Shown piece after piece: positions 8,164-15,332 of a stretch of DNA of 28,195 nucleotides. This stretch comes from a virus. Under the pieces are notes generated by a model that was given only the letters and a program-made list of their open reading frames with translations, was not told the origin of the DNA and did no database searches. The DNA is taken from the IMG/VR virus record IMGVR_UViG_3300033144_002368, positions 1 to 28,195 of that record; one strand, written 5' to 3'. The position numbers were made by a program, and so were the translations under genes. Every line of letters begins with the position of its first letter. The first letter of the stretch is position 1.

Positions 8164-9410
8164 AGTTCCTCCTGGGAAACTGCTGTCAACTCTACACGCC
8201 TGGATTCAAGCGACGTTATGCCGTGCTTCTGGAGCACAGATGCGATTCTCTTCTTCATGGAATCTTCATCGATTCCGGGGTCCAGTGTTATCTTAAACCC
8301 ATTTACCTTAACGCGCAAGCCCTCTAGATCAGCGGAGATGGCGTTCATGTCTGAGTCCTCAGAGATTTCAAACTCTAGAACCTTCTCGACAGGAGCAGCT
8401 CCTTGCGCCGCCGCCTGCGGATCACCCGTAGGTGCTTCCGGCGTGACTGGCTCGGGAGTAGGCTCATCACCACGCAGCTTCACAACTGCCTTCCCAAAGT
8501 CCTTGATCACTTCAATGGCGCTCACGAGGCGACGCAGATCGTCATCAGACATGCCAGGTAGCGAACCCTGCTTCTCTTCCAGATCATCGTCAATCGCTTT
8601 GCTCACTGCAGTTCTGCGAGCTTCTACTAGTGCTTCTGGACTCTCACAGGGGAAGAACTTCCCGTTTGCGTTGTGGGTACCACTACATCCGATCTGTGCT
8701 CCACGGCTGGCCGCTTCTGCTTCATCAGCATACCCTTCGATGAGATCCTTGGTGAGCATATCGTCAGCTGAGATGTCCTTAGTCACAGTTAGCGAATTGT
8801 TCGTGACCGTGAACGAACCGTTACTTGTGTTCGTGGTACCTGTGGAGAGTCCGCCTGCCGTTGTAGTCAGGGTGTCAGACGTGTAGTCCTCGGACTTGAT
8901 CGACACCGTGCCGGTGAGGTTGTTAGCTCCATGCAGCACTGGAGAAACCTCGAACAACTCAACTTCCTTGAGTCTGTTAGCTTTGGCCATGGGATCGTAA
9001 TCCTGGAGAATGGTCTTGTAACCGATGCTCCACTCCTGCTCTTCTCCGAAGAAGGCTACCGTGTTGAATGCTTCTCTGCCCTTCTCGGACAACAGGTTGA
9101 ACTGCACCCTAGCGAATAGTCCGCCAATGTTAGCTACCTTCATCTTGTCTGGAAGACTCTCGTCGCCAGCAGGCACCTCACGAATATCTAGTACCTTACC
9201 GATTGGGTGGTTCCAGTCGTGTCCCCAAACAACTCTGGGCGTGCGTTCTCTCAGGGACTTGTCGAAAGCCCCCTTCTCTACGATGTCGGCAACACTGTCT
9301 TTGTTGCCAATGCCAGCTACAAACGCCTCTACGATACCTTCAGCTGCGTTCAAGACCTCAGCACCCTTGGTGCCGGTCATGTGGTCTAGCTTCTCCATGA
9401 GCGTGCTCAT
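8160..9410 (-). CDS. Prohead (capsid maturation) serine protease, HK97/U35-like
   Basis: A 416-residue protein from ATG 9410, chosen over the upstream in-frame codons because GGAG lies 6 nt before it. Residues about 20-175 match phage prohead proteases: an N-terminal VEAFVAGIG strand, EKGAFDKSL, the catalytic His64 in VVWGHDWNHPIG and the catalytic Ser128 in EEQEWSIGY, then ELFEVSPVLHGAN. This class cleaves scaffold and capsid delta domains during head maturation and is then released. The family is usually about 200 residues, so roughly 230 extra residues follow: a Ser/Thr-rich linker, a Cys module (GCSGTHNANGKFFPC, 241-255), a Pro/Ala-rich linker and an alpha-beta tail (EFEISEDSD, LRVKVNGFKITLDPG). 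The tail may be a fused scaffold-like part or a cargo tag. It sits directly before the scaffold-like gene (ATGA overlap). Confidence 0.88.
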   Translation of the reverse strand: MSTLMEKLDHMTGTKGAEVLNAAEGIVEAFVAGIGNKDSVADIVEKGAFDKSLRERTPRVVWGHDWNHPIGKVLDIREVPAGDESLPDKMKVANIGGLFARVQFNLLSEKGREAFNTVAFFGEEQEWSIGYKTILQDYDPMAKANRLKEVELFEVSPVLHGANNLTGTVSIKSEDYTSDTLTTTAGGLSTGTTNTSNGSFTVTNNSLTVTKDISADDMLTKDLIEGYADEAEAASRGAQIGCSGTHNANGKFFPCESPEALVEARRTAVSKAIDDDLEEKQGSLPGMSDDDLRRLVSAIEVIKDFGKAVVKLRGDEPTPEPVTPEAPTGDPQAAAQGAAPVEKVLEFEISEDSDMNAISADLEGLRVKVNGFKITLDPGIDEDSMKKRIASVLQKHGITSLESRRVELTAVSQEEL

Positions 9411-9496
9411 AAAAATCTCCAAATCGATCTCTTGACTAGTCGTAGCTTACTGTGTGTAGGATACGTCGGTTATCAGGTTTATGGAAACTATTTTCA

Positions 9497-10207
9497 TTAA
9501 AGAGGTTGGATGCCGTATCTCAAGAAGCAACGACATTGCATTATCAGATGCAGCGGTGCTGTGGGATCTCCAGGAAATCTGATTGGAATACCTTCAACAA
9601 AGAACGGTTCGTCTATTCTCACCGTGTCGCCGTCCAGCTTTCTGTGCGTAATTCTAACCTTTGCATCTCGTTGAGATACCCAAGTCTTCGTAATCTTCCC
9701 CGAGAGCAAAGCGGCCGTGTGTGCTCCAGAGTTGAACGAGGACACAGCTACAAATGTGGCTGTATTCGGTACCTCTCTCTTCCTACGAGCAAAGATTGCC
9801 CTTATCAAAAGTATCAGAATGGCCGTCCTGGCAGCCTTCTGTAGCAGGTCTATATCGTAGGTATCATTAAAGGCTTTCTGAATCAAAGTGAACGTCACGA
9901 GATTGGACTTCTCGGCAGACTCTGCAATCTGCTCTGTCAATCGCTCCACTTCAGCCGGTGAAAGTGGCTCTCCAGAAGAAGCCGCTCCTTCTATTATCAA
10001 CTGTTCGATCTCTGCATCCAGAGAGCTTCGGAAGTTGAAATCAGATACAGGAAGGATCATAACACTGCCAGCTGTGAGCGTGCCGAACAGCAACTCTGCC
10101 CGTCTATCATTGATAGATGTAATCACGCTACGTTCCAGTCTCGTCAGAAACTCTTCGTAGATAGCACTGATCGATGACTCTCTAGCGGCTAGGTTGGGTT
10201 CGTCCAT
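9497..10207 (-). CDS. MuF-like minor head (head morphogenesis) protein
   Basis: A 236-residue protein. The ATG at 10207 has AAAGGTG 5 nt upstream. The C-terminal third matches the Phage_Mu_F family: KTWVSQRDAKVRITHRKLDG, a DEPFFVEG segment, PGDPTAP and a terminal QCRCFLRY, where the CRC dyad and the surrounding His/Arg are the family hallmark. The N-terminal part is helical, including a hydrophobic AILILLIRAIF stretch. MuF-type proteins sit at the portal side of the procapsid, in few copies, and can be ejected with DNA. The gene lies 11 nt after the portal gene and is followed, after a 86-nt spacer, by the protease, the classic portal-MuF-protease order. Here the MuF protein carries no toxin domain; the effector-like domains lie in separate genes downstream. 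Confidence 0.85.
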   Translation of the reverse strand: MDEPNLAARESSISAIYEEFLTRLERSVITSINDRRAELLFGTLTAGSVMILPVSDFNFRSSLDAEIEQLIIEGAASSGEPLSPAEVERLTEQIAESAEKSNLVTFTLIQKAFNDTYDIDLLQKAARTAILILLIRAIFARRKREVPNTATFVAVSSFNSGAHTAALLSGKITKTWVSQRDAKVRITHRKLDGDTVRIDEPFFVEGIPIRFPGDPTAPLHLIMQCRCFLRYGIQPL

Positions 10208-10218
10208 GGCAACACCTT

Positions 10219-11649
10219 TTAGACGACAGCAGCACCCGTGTCACCGCCACCGGTAGGTGCTGGTGCTGGGGCTGGTGCTCCTCCTGCGGCGGGATCTCCG
10301 AACTGTCCAGTTTCGGGATTGAACTCAGTCACCTGTTCCTGCTGAGCCTGCTGGCCAGCGCCCGCTTGATCATCTAGCGAACCTTCACCGACTGCACCAG
10401 GAACCTCAGTAGGCTTCTCAGTGTTACCCATGGGTGTGAGGTTGGGGTTAGCTAGTAGAGAATCAGCCAACTCGGATTCAATCTTCTTCTTTCCGATGAT
10501 GGTACGGTACTCGTTAGCGCTTATGAGTCCGGTTTGGAATTCCTCCAGAGCGAACCGCGCTTGCTCTTGCTTGGCAAGCACTAACACGGGAACCTCATCT
10601 GTGTTGAACCCCAAGATATGATCAGGTGTTAGATGACTCAAGGGCCTTGACAGCAGTTCCAAGTGAGGACTCATGGTTTCCATCCAGAACACTCTGCCCT
10701 CTTCTTGGGCATTGCTGAAAGTTCTGCCAGAAGCGTTACCAATGATAGACTCCGGAACGCCGAAGGCTGCCAGGATCTCTTCCTTGGTCAACTCTCTCAT
10801 CTGAACGTAAGCGGCATCTCGTGGTGAGGCTGCTGTGTCCACGAAATCAGCGCCGTCCTCCGATGAGATAACGCCCACGGATCCGGTTCGGTTGATGTTG
10901 CCACGGAATCGAGAAGCCAACTCTTGTTTGTCGTCATCGTCAATTTCTGAACGCAGAACCAACAGACCTCCGGGCCGTCCGTCGTTCAGAAGGAACTGAC
11001 GGTTGTAGAGCTTAGCTAGCATCTCGATTTCGATAGCTACACCAGCTGCTTCCATCGGTGTCATGGAGAGGTACGGGTCAAGAGGGTGTGGTCTTCGGAT
11101 CCATATAACGTCCTTGGGCGCCAGCTTTATGACCTTAGCACTTGGCACAGCTACTTCATACCCAGACACGAATCCTTTGGCAGCCGGTATGGGAGAGGTG
11201 TGTTGGGGCGGCAATAGATTACACGCCATAACATCACCATTCTTGTCTCGAACGTCTCGAACGACTTCGATAAACACACCACGAGTGCTCATGAGCAACT
11301 GAGCAGACACGCGATATCTGAAGATGAAGGAGTTCTCGCCATCATTGGTTTGAGAGTTCATCAAATCAAGAATGGGATCGACAGTGATTATCTCACCGTC
11401 AGGACGATTGTCTGCTCGTAACTGCATGGGCAGCTTGGCTTGGTTTCCAGCTATGGCATCTATCGCCCTGAACAGCCATGTGACCTTCGACACACCGTCT
11501 CGGTAAGCTCGCTCTATGTCCCAGCCGTCCTTGTATCCTTGCTTACTGTTGGTTACTCCAGGATTCATCGCCGCTGGAGCACCGACCGGCACTCTCTTGA
11601 TCTGAACAGGAACAATGTCCTTAGATCGAGCGTTTGTATTCCAAGCCAT
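10219..11649 (-). CDS. Portal protein (HK97-like)
   Basis: A 476-residue protein. ATG 11649 is chosen because GGGAG lies 6 nt before it, and it overlaps the stop of the small membrane gene as TGATG. The sequence follows the HK97-type portal family: an N-terminal region with VTWLFRAIDAIAGNQAKLP, a central clip/wing part with DVIWIRRPHPLDPYLSMTP, the stem segment RQFLLNDGRPGGLLVL, and EEILAAFGVPESIIGNASG followed by an EGRVFWMETMSPHLE helix. The C-terminal 70 residues are Gln/Ala/Pro/Gly-rich and probably disordered. The portal forms the dodecameric ring at the capsid vertex through which DNA is packaged and ejected. Its partners in the window are the terminase on the opposite strand and the MuF protein just downstream. 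Confidence 0.93.
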   Translation of the reverse strand: MAWNTNARSKDIVPVQIKRVPVGAPAAMNPGVTNSKQGYKDGWDIERAYRDGVSKVTWLFRAIDAIAGNQAKLPMQLRADNRPDGEIITVDPILDLMNSQTNDGENSFIFRYRVSAQLLMSTRGVFIEVVRDVRDKNGDVMACNLLPPQHTSPIPAAKGFVSGYEVAVPSAKVIKLAPKDVIWIRRPHPLDPYLSMTPMEAAGVAIEIEMLAKLYNRQFLLNDGRPGGLLVLRSEIDDDDKQELASRFRGNINRTGSVGVISSEDGADFVDTAASPRDAAYVQMRELTKEEILAAFGVPESIIGNASGRTFSNAQEEGRVFWMETMSPHLELLSRPLSHLTPDHILGFNTDEVPVLVLAKQEQARFALEEFQTGLISANEYRTIIGKKKIESELADSLLANPNLTPMGNTEKPTEVPGAVGEGSLDDQAGAGQQAQQEQVTEFNPETGQFGDPAAGGAPAPAPAPTGGGDTGAAVV

Positions 11650-11825
11650 CAATCACTCCCAAGTAATATACCGAACAACCCCATACACGTCCCCGCTACC
11701 AACATCCCTAATCCGGGATGTACAAACCAACCAGCACCTACGCCAACTAGAGTAATACCAATGAACACTAGCCAGAATGGTGTTGATCCTCCGGTCATTA
11801 TCTGTGTTAAACTTGGGAAGGCCAT
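11649..11825 (-). CDS. Small two-TM membrane protein
   Basis: A 58-residue protein from ATG 11825; a longer reading from ATG 11861 would run through the promoter and is less likely. Two hydrophobic segments, FWLVFIGITLVGVGAGWFV and GMLVAGTCMGLFGILLG, are separated by a short HPGL turn, a helical hairpin. It is the first gene of the head operon, immediately before the portal (TGATG overlap). I cannot assign a function. Holin-like or membrane-anchoring roles are possible, but its position is unusual for a lysis gene. Confidence 0.6.
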   Translation of the reverse strand: MAFPSLTQIMTGGSTPFWLVFIGITLVGVGAGWFVHPGLGMLVAGTCMGLFGILLGSD

Positions 11826-11832
11826 GCCAACT

Positions 11833-11861
11833 ACCTTAGTGCATTTGGTTGTAAGAAACAA
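11833..11861 (-). promoter_or_regulatory. Candidate minus-strand promoter for the head operon
   Basis: Reading the minus strand, TTGTTT (11861-11856), a 17-nt spacer and TAAGGT (11838-11833) end 7 nt before ATG 11825. The geometry predicts a leaderless or near-leaderless transcript. The -10 hexamer is weak and AAGG within it could instead serve as a ribosome site. It interleaves with the opposing terminase promoter. Confidence 0.4.
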
Positions 11862-11877
11862 GAGTCCACTCTAGATT
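11849..11877 (+). promoter_or_regulatory. Candidate plus-strand terminase promoter
   Basis: TTGTAA (11849-11854), a 17-nt spacer and TAGATT (11872-11877) end 11 nt before ATG 11889. The predicted leader is only about 4-5 nt, and there is no Shine-Dalgarno sequence, consistent with near-leaderless initiation. It overlaps the divergent head-operon promoter, so the two probably compete for RNA polymerase. Confidence 0.5.
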
Positions 11878-11888
11878 GTAGCTGACAA

Positions 11889-13208
11889 ATGACGAACACA
11901 CAGAATTGGGAGGCAGTGTATGACTTTCTCCAGCCCAAGTCATCACCGTACTGGGTAGAGCCTCCCTCCATGAAGCAGAAGGTTTTCCTACGATCTCTCG
12001 ATTTAGAAGTCCTATTCGGTGGTGCCGCTGGAGGCGGTAAAAGCAGTGCTCTGCTCATGTCCGCTTTGCAATACGTGGATGTGCCGAACTACTCAGCAAT
12101 CTTGCTACGTAGGACGTTCGCTGACCTCAACCTTCCTGGCGCCTTGATGGACCGGTTCCGCGACTGGATGGCAGATTTCGATGATGTTAGATGGAACAAC
12201 AACACCTACACGGCCACGTTCCCCAGCGGAGCACGAGTAACCTTCGGATATCTGAACAACGTGAACGACTACTTGCGTTACAAGGGATCCGAATTCCAGT
12301 TCGTGGGAATGGACGAAGTAACCGAAATTCGATCAGCCGACTACACGTACCTGTTCTCTAGAATCCGTCGACCAGCCACAGGCCCGTTGAGCAAGGTTCC
12401 ATTGAGAATGCGCGCGACGACCAACCCTGCCCCTAACTGGGTACGTCAGAGGTTCATCGTGGAAGGTAAGGAGAAGGGTAGAATCTTCATCCCTTCCACA
12501 CTGATGGACAACCCCGGAATCGACCACGTTGCCTATCGAAGGTCTCTGGCCGAGCTTGACCCTGTTGAGCGTAAGCGACTTGAGTTTGGTGATTGGTGGG
12601 CTACTAGCCTGGGATCCCTATTCCAGCGTGAAGATTTCATCATCATGGGTCCTGAGGACGATGCCTTTCCGATCTTTGACAAATCCACCACGTGGGTGAG
12701 GTTCTGGGATCTCGCAGCCACTGAGCCTTCCGAAGCCAACAAAGACCCTGACTGGACAGTGGGATCTCTGGTAGCGTTCCATGACGGCCGCTACTACATC
12801 ATGGACATTCAGAAATGCCGAAGAGACGGCGCTGGGGTTGAGAACCTGATCAAGCAGGTGGCTGCTCGTGACGGAGTGGGCATCCCTATCCGGATGGAGC
12901 TAGAGCCTGGATCTGCAGGTAAGAACCTGATAGACCAATACTCTAGGTACGTTTTGGCCGGATTCAATTTCGATGGAGTCAGAGCTACAGGTGACAAGGA
13001 AACCAGAGCACAGCCCATGTCTTCAGCCGTGCGAAGAGGTAACGTGATTCTTATGCGAGCAGCATGGAACACCGACTACGTAGACGAAATGTCTGCCTTC
13101 CCAGAAGGTGAGACGCATGACGATCAGGTGGACTCCACGGTACATGCTTGTAACCACGTTGCCGGTCTCGGTACCGGGTTCAAGCGTAAGGTGCAAATCA
13201 TAGTCTGA
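11889..13208 (+). CDS. Terminase large subunit (DNA packaging ATPase/nuclease)
   Basis: A 439-residue protein and the only clear plus-strand gene. The ATPase part shows a Walker A GGAAGGGKS (about residues 43-51), an Arg-rich LLRRTFADL segment, Walker B FVGMDEVTE and a coupling motif near ATTNPAPNW. The C-terminal RNase H-like nuclease shows RFWDLAAT (first acidic residue), the ELEPGSAGK region and HDDQVDS with the last metal-binding Asp. This enzyme cuts concatemeric DNA and pumps it through the portal. No small terminase subunit is recognisable nearby. The gene is convergent with the small coiled-coil/TM gene, with one base between the two stops, and divergent from the head operon. This single-gene inversion decouples its expression from the structural genes. 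Confidence 0.95.
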   Translation: MTNTQNWEAVYDFLQPKSSPYWVEPPSMKQKVFLRSLDLEVLFGGAAGGGKSSALLMSALQYVDVPNYSAILLRRTFADLNLPGALMDRFRDWMADFDDVRWNNNTYTATFPSGARVTFGYLNNVNDYLRYKGSEFQFVGMDEVTEIRSADYTYLFSRIRRPATGPLSKVPLRMRATTNPAPNWVRQRFIVEGKEKGRIFIPSTLMDNPGIDHVAYRRSLAELDPVERKRLEFGDWWATSLGSLFQREDFIIMGPEDDAFPIFDKSTTWVRFWDLAATEPSEANKDPDWTVGSLVAFHDGRYYIMDIQKCRRDGAGVENLIKQVAARDGVGIPIRMELEPGSAGKNLIDQYSRYVLAGFNFDGVRATGDKETRAQPMSSAVRRGNVILMRAAWNTDYVDEMSAFPEGETHDDQVDSTVHACNHVAGLGTGFKRKVQIIV

Positions 13209-13209
13209 G

Positions 13210-13416
13210 TCAGACGATGATCAGTCCTACCACAGCAGCTACCACTATCAGAGTGAAGGATACCAGGAACGTGGCTATTGTGTTGCGCAGCCACTTCACT
13301 TCTTCGGAGAGGGCTTCCTGTCTCTCGGCAGTTCCGTCCATGCGTACCTCTATAACGATAACGCGTTCCTTTACATTAGACAGTTTTTCCACAAGTTCTG
13401 CCAACTGATCATCCAT
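13210..13416 (-). CDS. Small coiled-coil/TM protein, XhlA- or holin-like
   Basis: A 68-residue protein. Residues 1-45 are a charged amphipathic helix likely to form a coiled coil (LAELVEKLSNVKERV, ERQEALSEEVKWL) and residues 47-68 are one transmembrane segment (TIATFLVSFTLIVVAAVVGL). This layout matches the hemolysin XhlA/holin-accessory family, short membrane proteins acting in lysis. It starts 10 nt after the stop of the membrane-anchored protein, with a weak AGG upstream. No endolysin gene is in the window, so a lysis role rests on architecture only. Confidence 0.6.
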   Translation of the reverse strand: MDDQLAELVEKLSNVKERVIVIEVRMDGTAERQEALSEEVKWLRNTIATFLVSFTLIVVAAVVGLIIV

Positions 13417-13426
13417 TATGTCAGAC

Positions 13427-13921
13427 CTATTCTACGAGTTCGAAGTTTTCGGTAACCCATACGATAGGCTCGCCACGCTCACCGGTATCAGGGTCTATGG
13501 GCCACTCTGTGCCCGTTATGAACCACACATCGCCTGGTTCATTTATATCTAGAACAGCTTGTGGTATGTCATTCTCAAACTGTGCTGTAGTGCATCCCGG
13601 CAGCACGTCATGTCGAACACCCGATACCGGAGAAGTTCCATACCCAGGAGGGATAACTCTAAACCAATTAAACTCTCCCACGATGGTGATTGGGCCATCG
13701 TGATCGTGACATTTGACTCCCGTTATCAAAAGCCTATCACTTGTCACCTCGTCAACCGTTTGTATGCTGTAGTCTGTAAGCACATCAAATGGGGAACTTT
13801 GGAGGATGTGGTTGACTAGTCCAGCAGCTACGGTCAGTGTTATCACAAATGATAGTACCCACACAACGATAAACAACTGTTTCGATGATGGTCCCTTGTC
13901 TGTGGGTGTTTGCAAAACCAT
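13427..13921 (-). CDS. Membrane-anchored protein of unknown function
   Basis: A 164-residue protein. ATG 13921 is preferred because it overlaps the preceding stop as TAATG; the longer GTG 13999 start lies inside the upstream gene. Residues about 16-36 form one membrane segment (LFIVVWVLSFVITLTVAAGL), and the remaining 125 residues look like an exported beta-rich domain with two cysteines that could form a disulfide (KCHDHDGP and LPGCTTAQ). No family recognised. Its position between a Cys-rich protein and the XhlA-like protein suggests a role at the host membrane, such as lysis control or superinfection exclusion, but that is a guess. Confidence 0.65.
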   Translation of the reverse strand: MVLQTPTDKGPSSKQLFIVVWVLSFVITLTVAAGLVNHILQSSPFDVLTDYSIQTVDEVTSDRLLITGVKCHDHDGPITIVGEFNWFRVIPPGYGTSPVSGVRHDVLPGCTTAQFENDIPQAVLDINEPGDVWFITGTEWPIDPDTGERGEPIVWVTENFELVE

Positions 13922-14136
13922 TAGAACAGTGTCTCCGTCTGTGTAGACACTCCTGATCGGTGCCTCTTTTCCTTCTGAATACAACTTCCGTGCGCCCACG
14001 CCTGTGGGCCTTCAGTAAGGGCAAGACTGTTTGAACCGCCCTGAACTCTTACTTGTGCCCACCCGGAAATGAGCCGGTAGACACCAAGGTCAGTAGAATT
14101 GAGCGGCCGAGGACAAAATTCGCACTCTTCGACCAC
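13921..14136 (-). CDS. Small Cys-rich (probable zinc-binding) phage protein
   Basis: A 71-residue protein. GTG 14136 is chosen because AAAGGAG lies 5 nt before it; an upstream in-frame ATG at 14184 has no such site. CEFC near the N-terminus, a central GWAQVRVQGGSNSLALTE segment and a single later Cys (AHGSC) make a CxxC...C pattern typical of small phage proteins with a half zinc knuckle. I have seen this layout in actinophages, but no function is known to me. It ends TAATG into the membrane-anchored gene, so the two are translationally coupled. Confidence 0.65.
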   Translation of the reverse strand: MVEECEFCPRPLNSTDLGVYRLISGWAQVRVQGGSNSLALTEGPQAWAHGSCIQKEKRHRSGVSTQTETLF

Positions 14137-14148
14137 GGTTACTCCTTT

Positions 14149-14170
14149 ACACTTACTCAGTACTAAGTGT
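14149..14170 (-). repeat. 7-bp inverted repeat upstream of the Cys-rich gene
   Basis: Arms ACACTTA and TAAGTGT are separated by 8 nt and lie just upstream of the AAGGAG ribosome site of the 14136 gene. On the transcript it would form a hairpin next to the ribosome site; on DNA it could be an operator half-site pair. No protein partner can be named. Confidence 0.4.
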
Positions 14171-14176
14171 ATCAGG

Positions 14177-14265
14177 AGGCACACCGCGCGTGCCGCGGGT
14201 ATCTAGAATTCGTTTACTAAATGGTACTTATCACCTAGCCAAATTGTGAATGGCGCGGTGTGCCT
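14177..14265 (-). promoter_or_regulatory. 13-bp perfect inverted repeat with an alternative hairpin (possible attenuator)
   Basis: AGGCACACCGCGC at 14177-14189 is the exact reverse complement of 14253-14265, which lies inside the 3' end of the DUF932 gene. The 14178-14194 part can alternatively fold on itself (GGCAC/GTGCC, 7-nt loop). On the minus-strand transcript these two structures are mutually exclusive, an attenuator-like layout between DUF932 and the Cys-rich gene. There is no U-tract, so it is not a standard intrinsic terminator. Confidence 0.4.
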
Positions 14266-15271
14266 TTATCTTGTGGCGATGCACTAAGTTGGCCAGTTCC
14301 ATGGACTGCTGTGCAGCCTGTTCGGGTGGAACGTTTCTGCCATGATCCAGGTGCTCTCCTATAGCATTCATCAAACTCCAACCGTTGTCTCCGAACCCAG
14401 CAGCGTTCCTACGTGAGCCGAACCGGCTACGAACGCTCACCATGATCTCTTCCCGGTTGACCCGTTTGCGGTCAGTGTCGGCATCCTTCTCAGGCCACAC
14501 AACGTTGAGAACCTTGTCGATTCGATTCGAGTACGAAGGCATCTCGATAGACATGAGAAATTCAGCTTCCTTGGCGAACGCTTTCGACCAATCGGAGCTG
14601 ATGCCCAGAACCTTGCCAGCCTCGTCCAGACGATCTACCACGTTCGTTGTGTGGCGCGCTGTGAAGATAGAGGCTGCGTGCATCTTCCCCATACGAACGG
14701 TGTTTGCACAAACGGCTCTGATGTCAGTGTTGGAGTACACGATGGGGCTGGTGCCGTCGTGACTGGTGGACACCACCAGATACCGGCATATGATGTCTCT
14801 GACTCCTGCAGGATCCACGATCACCTGACCGAGATCAATGGTAGCAAAGAATTTGCGGCCGTCGTTCAACACACCAGCCGTGTCCATCACTGCATCTCCG
14901 TTGGATGCTCCCACCACAGCAAGAGCCTTATCAAGCACAACAGAGTTCTGCACAATCTGGTAGCGGCCTTTCACAACTTCCCACGGAACAAAGTCTCCTG
15001 GCTCTCCGTGTTGATCAGCTTCGACGCGTCCAGTTACATATCTACCGGGCACTTCGATCAAGGCGTGATTGCCGTCGATTGTGCGATTCGGATGACCAGT
15101 CAAACACGGTTGCATGACAACCTCGTAATCAGCGTTTGATGCTGAGAGGACTTCAGAGGCAGTCATATGGCCATCGATAGCCTTACCTAGCTTGTGCCAG
15201 GGCGCTCCACCGGCTGCTCTGTATGCAAAGCTGGCCTCTCCGGGAGCTGTGATCTCTAGTTCATGAGCCAT
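14231..15271 (-). CDS. DUF932 (phage/plasmid-like) protein
   Basis: A 346-residue protein. ATG 15271 has AGGAG 6 nt upstream. It matches the DUF932/phage-plasmid-like family: an N-terminal FAYRAAGGAPWHKLG, then DYEVVMQP, VVKGRYQIVQN, NDGRKFFATIDLG, the conserved DIICRYLVVSTSHDGT segment with NTDIRAVCANT, and ARHTTNV followed by a helical C-terminus. The family is common on phages, plasmids and integrative elements, often near recombination genes, and its biochemical role is not settled. It is transcribed as its own unit from a promoter region built around a strong inverted repeat, which suggests tight regulation and probably early, high expression. Confidence 0.88.
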   Translation of the reverse strand: MAHELEITAPGEASFAYRAAGGAPWHKLGKAIDGHMTASEVLSASNADYEVVMQPCLTGHPNRTIDGNHALIEVPGRYVTGRVEADQHGEPGDFVPWEVVKGRYQIVQNSVVLDKALAVVGASNGDAVMDTAGVLNDGRKFFATIDLGQVIVDPAGVRDIICRYLVVSTSHDGTSPIVYSNTDIRAVCANTVRMGKMHAASIFTARHTTNVVDRLDEAGKVLGISSDWSKAFAKEAEFLMSIEMPSYSNRIDKVLNVVWPEKDADTDRKRVNREEIMVSVRSRFGSRRNAAGFGDNGWSLMNAIGEHLDHGRNVPPEQAAQQSMELANLVHRHKIKAHRAIHNLAR

Positions 15272-15280
15272 TGTGATCTC

Positions 15281-15328
15281 CTGTGTCAGTTAGATTGTAC
15301 AATCAATAGTCTAACCTAACTGACACAG
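15281..15328 (-). promoter_or_regulatory. Inverted-repeat operator/promoter of the DUF932 gene
   Basis: CTGTGTCAGTTAG (15281-15293) and CTAACTGACACAG (15316-15328) are perfect 13-bp inverted arms around a 22-nt centre. The centre contains a second palindrome, ATTGTACAAT (15294-15303), which on the minus strand includes a TACAAT -10-like hexamer (15299-15294). The AGGAG ribosome site follows directly after one arm. No T-run follows, so an operator or a 5'-UTR hairpin fits better than a terminator. Confidence 0.6.
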
Positions 15329-15332
15329 AAAG

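Noticed and set aside
13921-14184. Longer Cys-rich protein from ATG 14184 and longer membrane protein from GTG 13999
   Set aside because: AAAGGAG sits 5 nt before GTG 14136, and the TAATG junction marks 13921 as the start of the next gene.
15281-15328. Intrinsic terminator of the metallophosphoesterase gene
   Set aside because: The hairpin is long, but no T-run follows on the minus strand and it overlaps the next gene's promoter and ribosome site.
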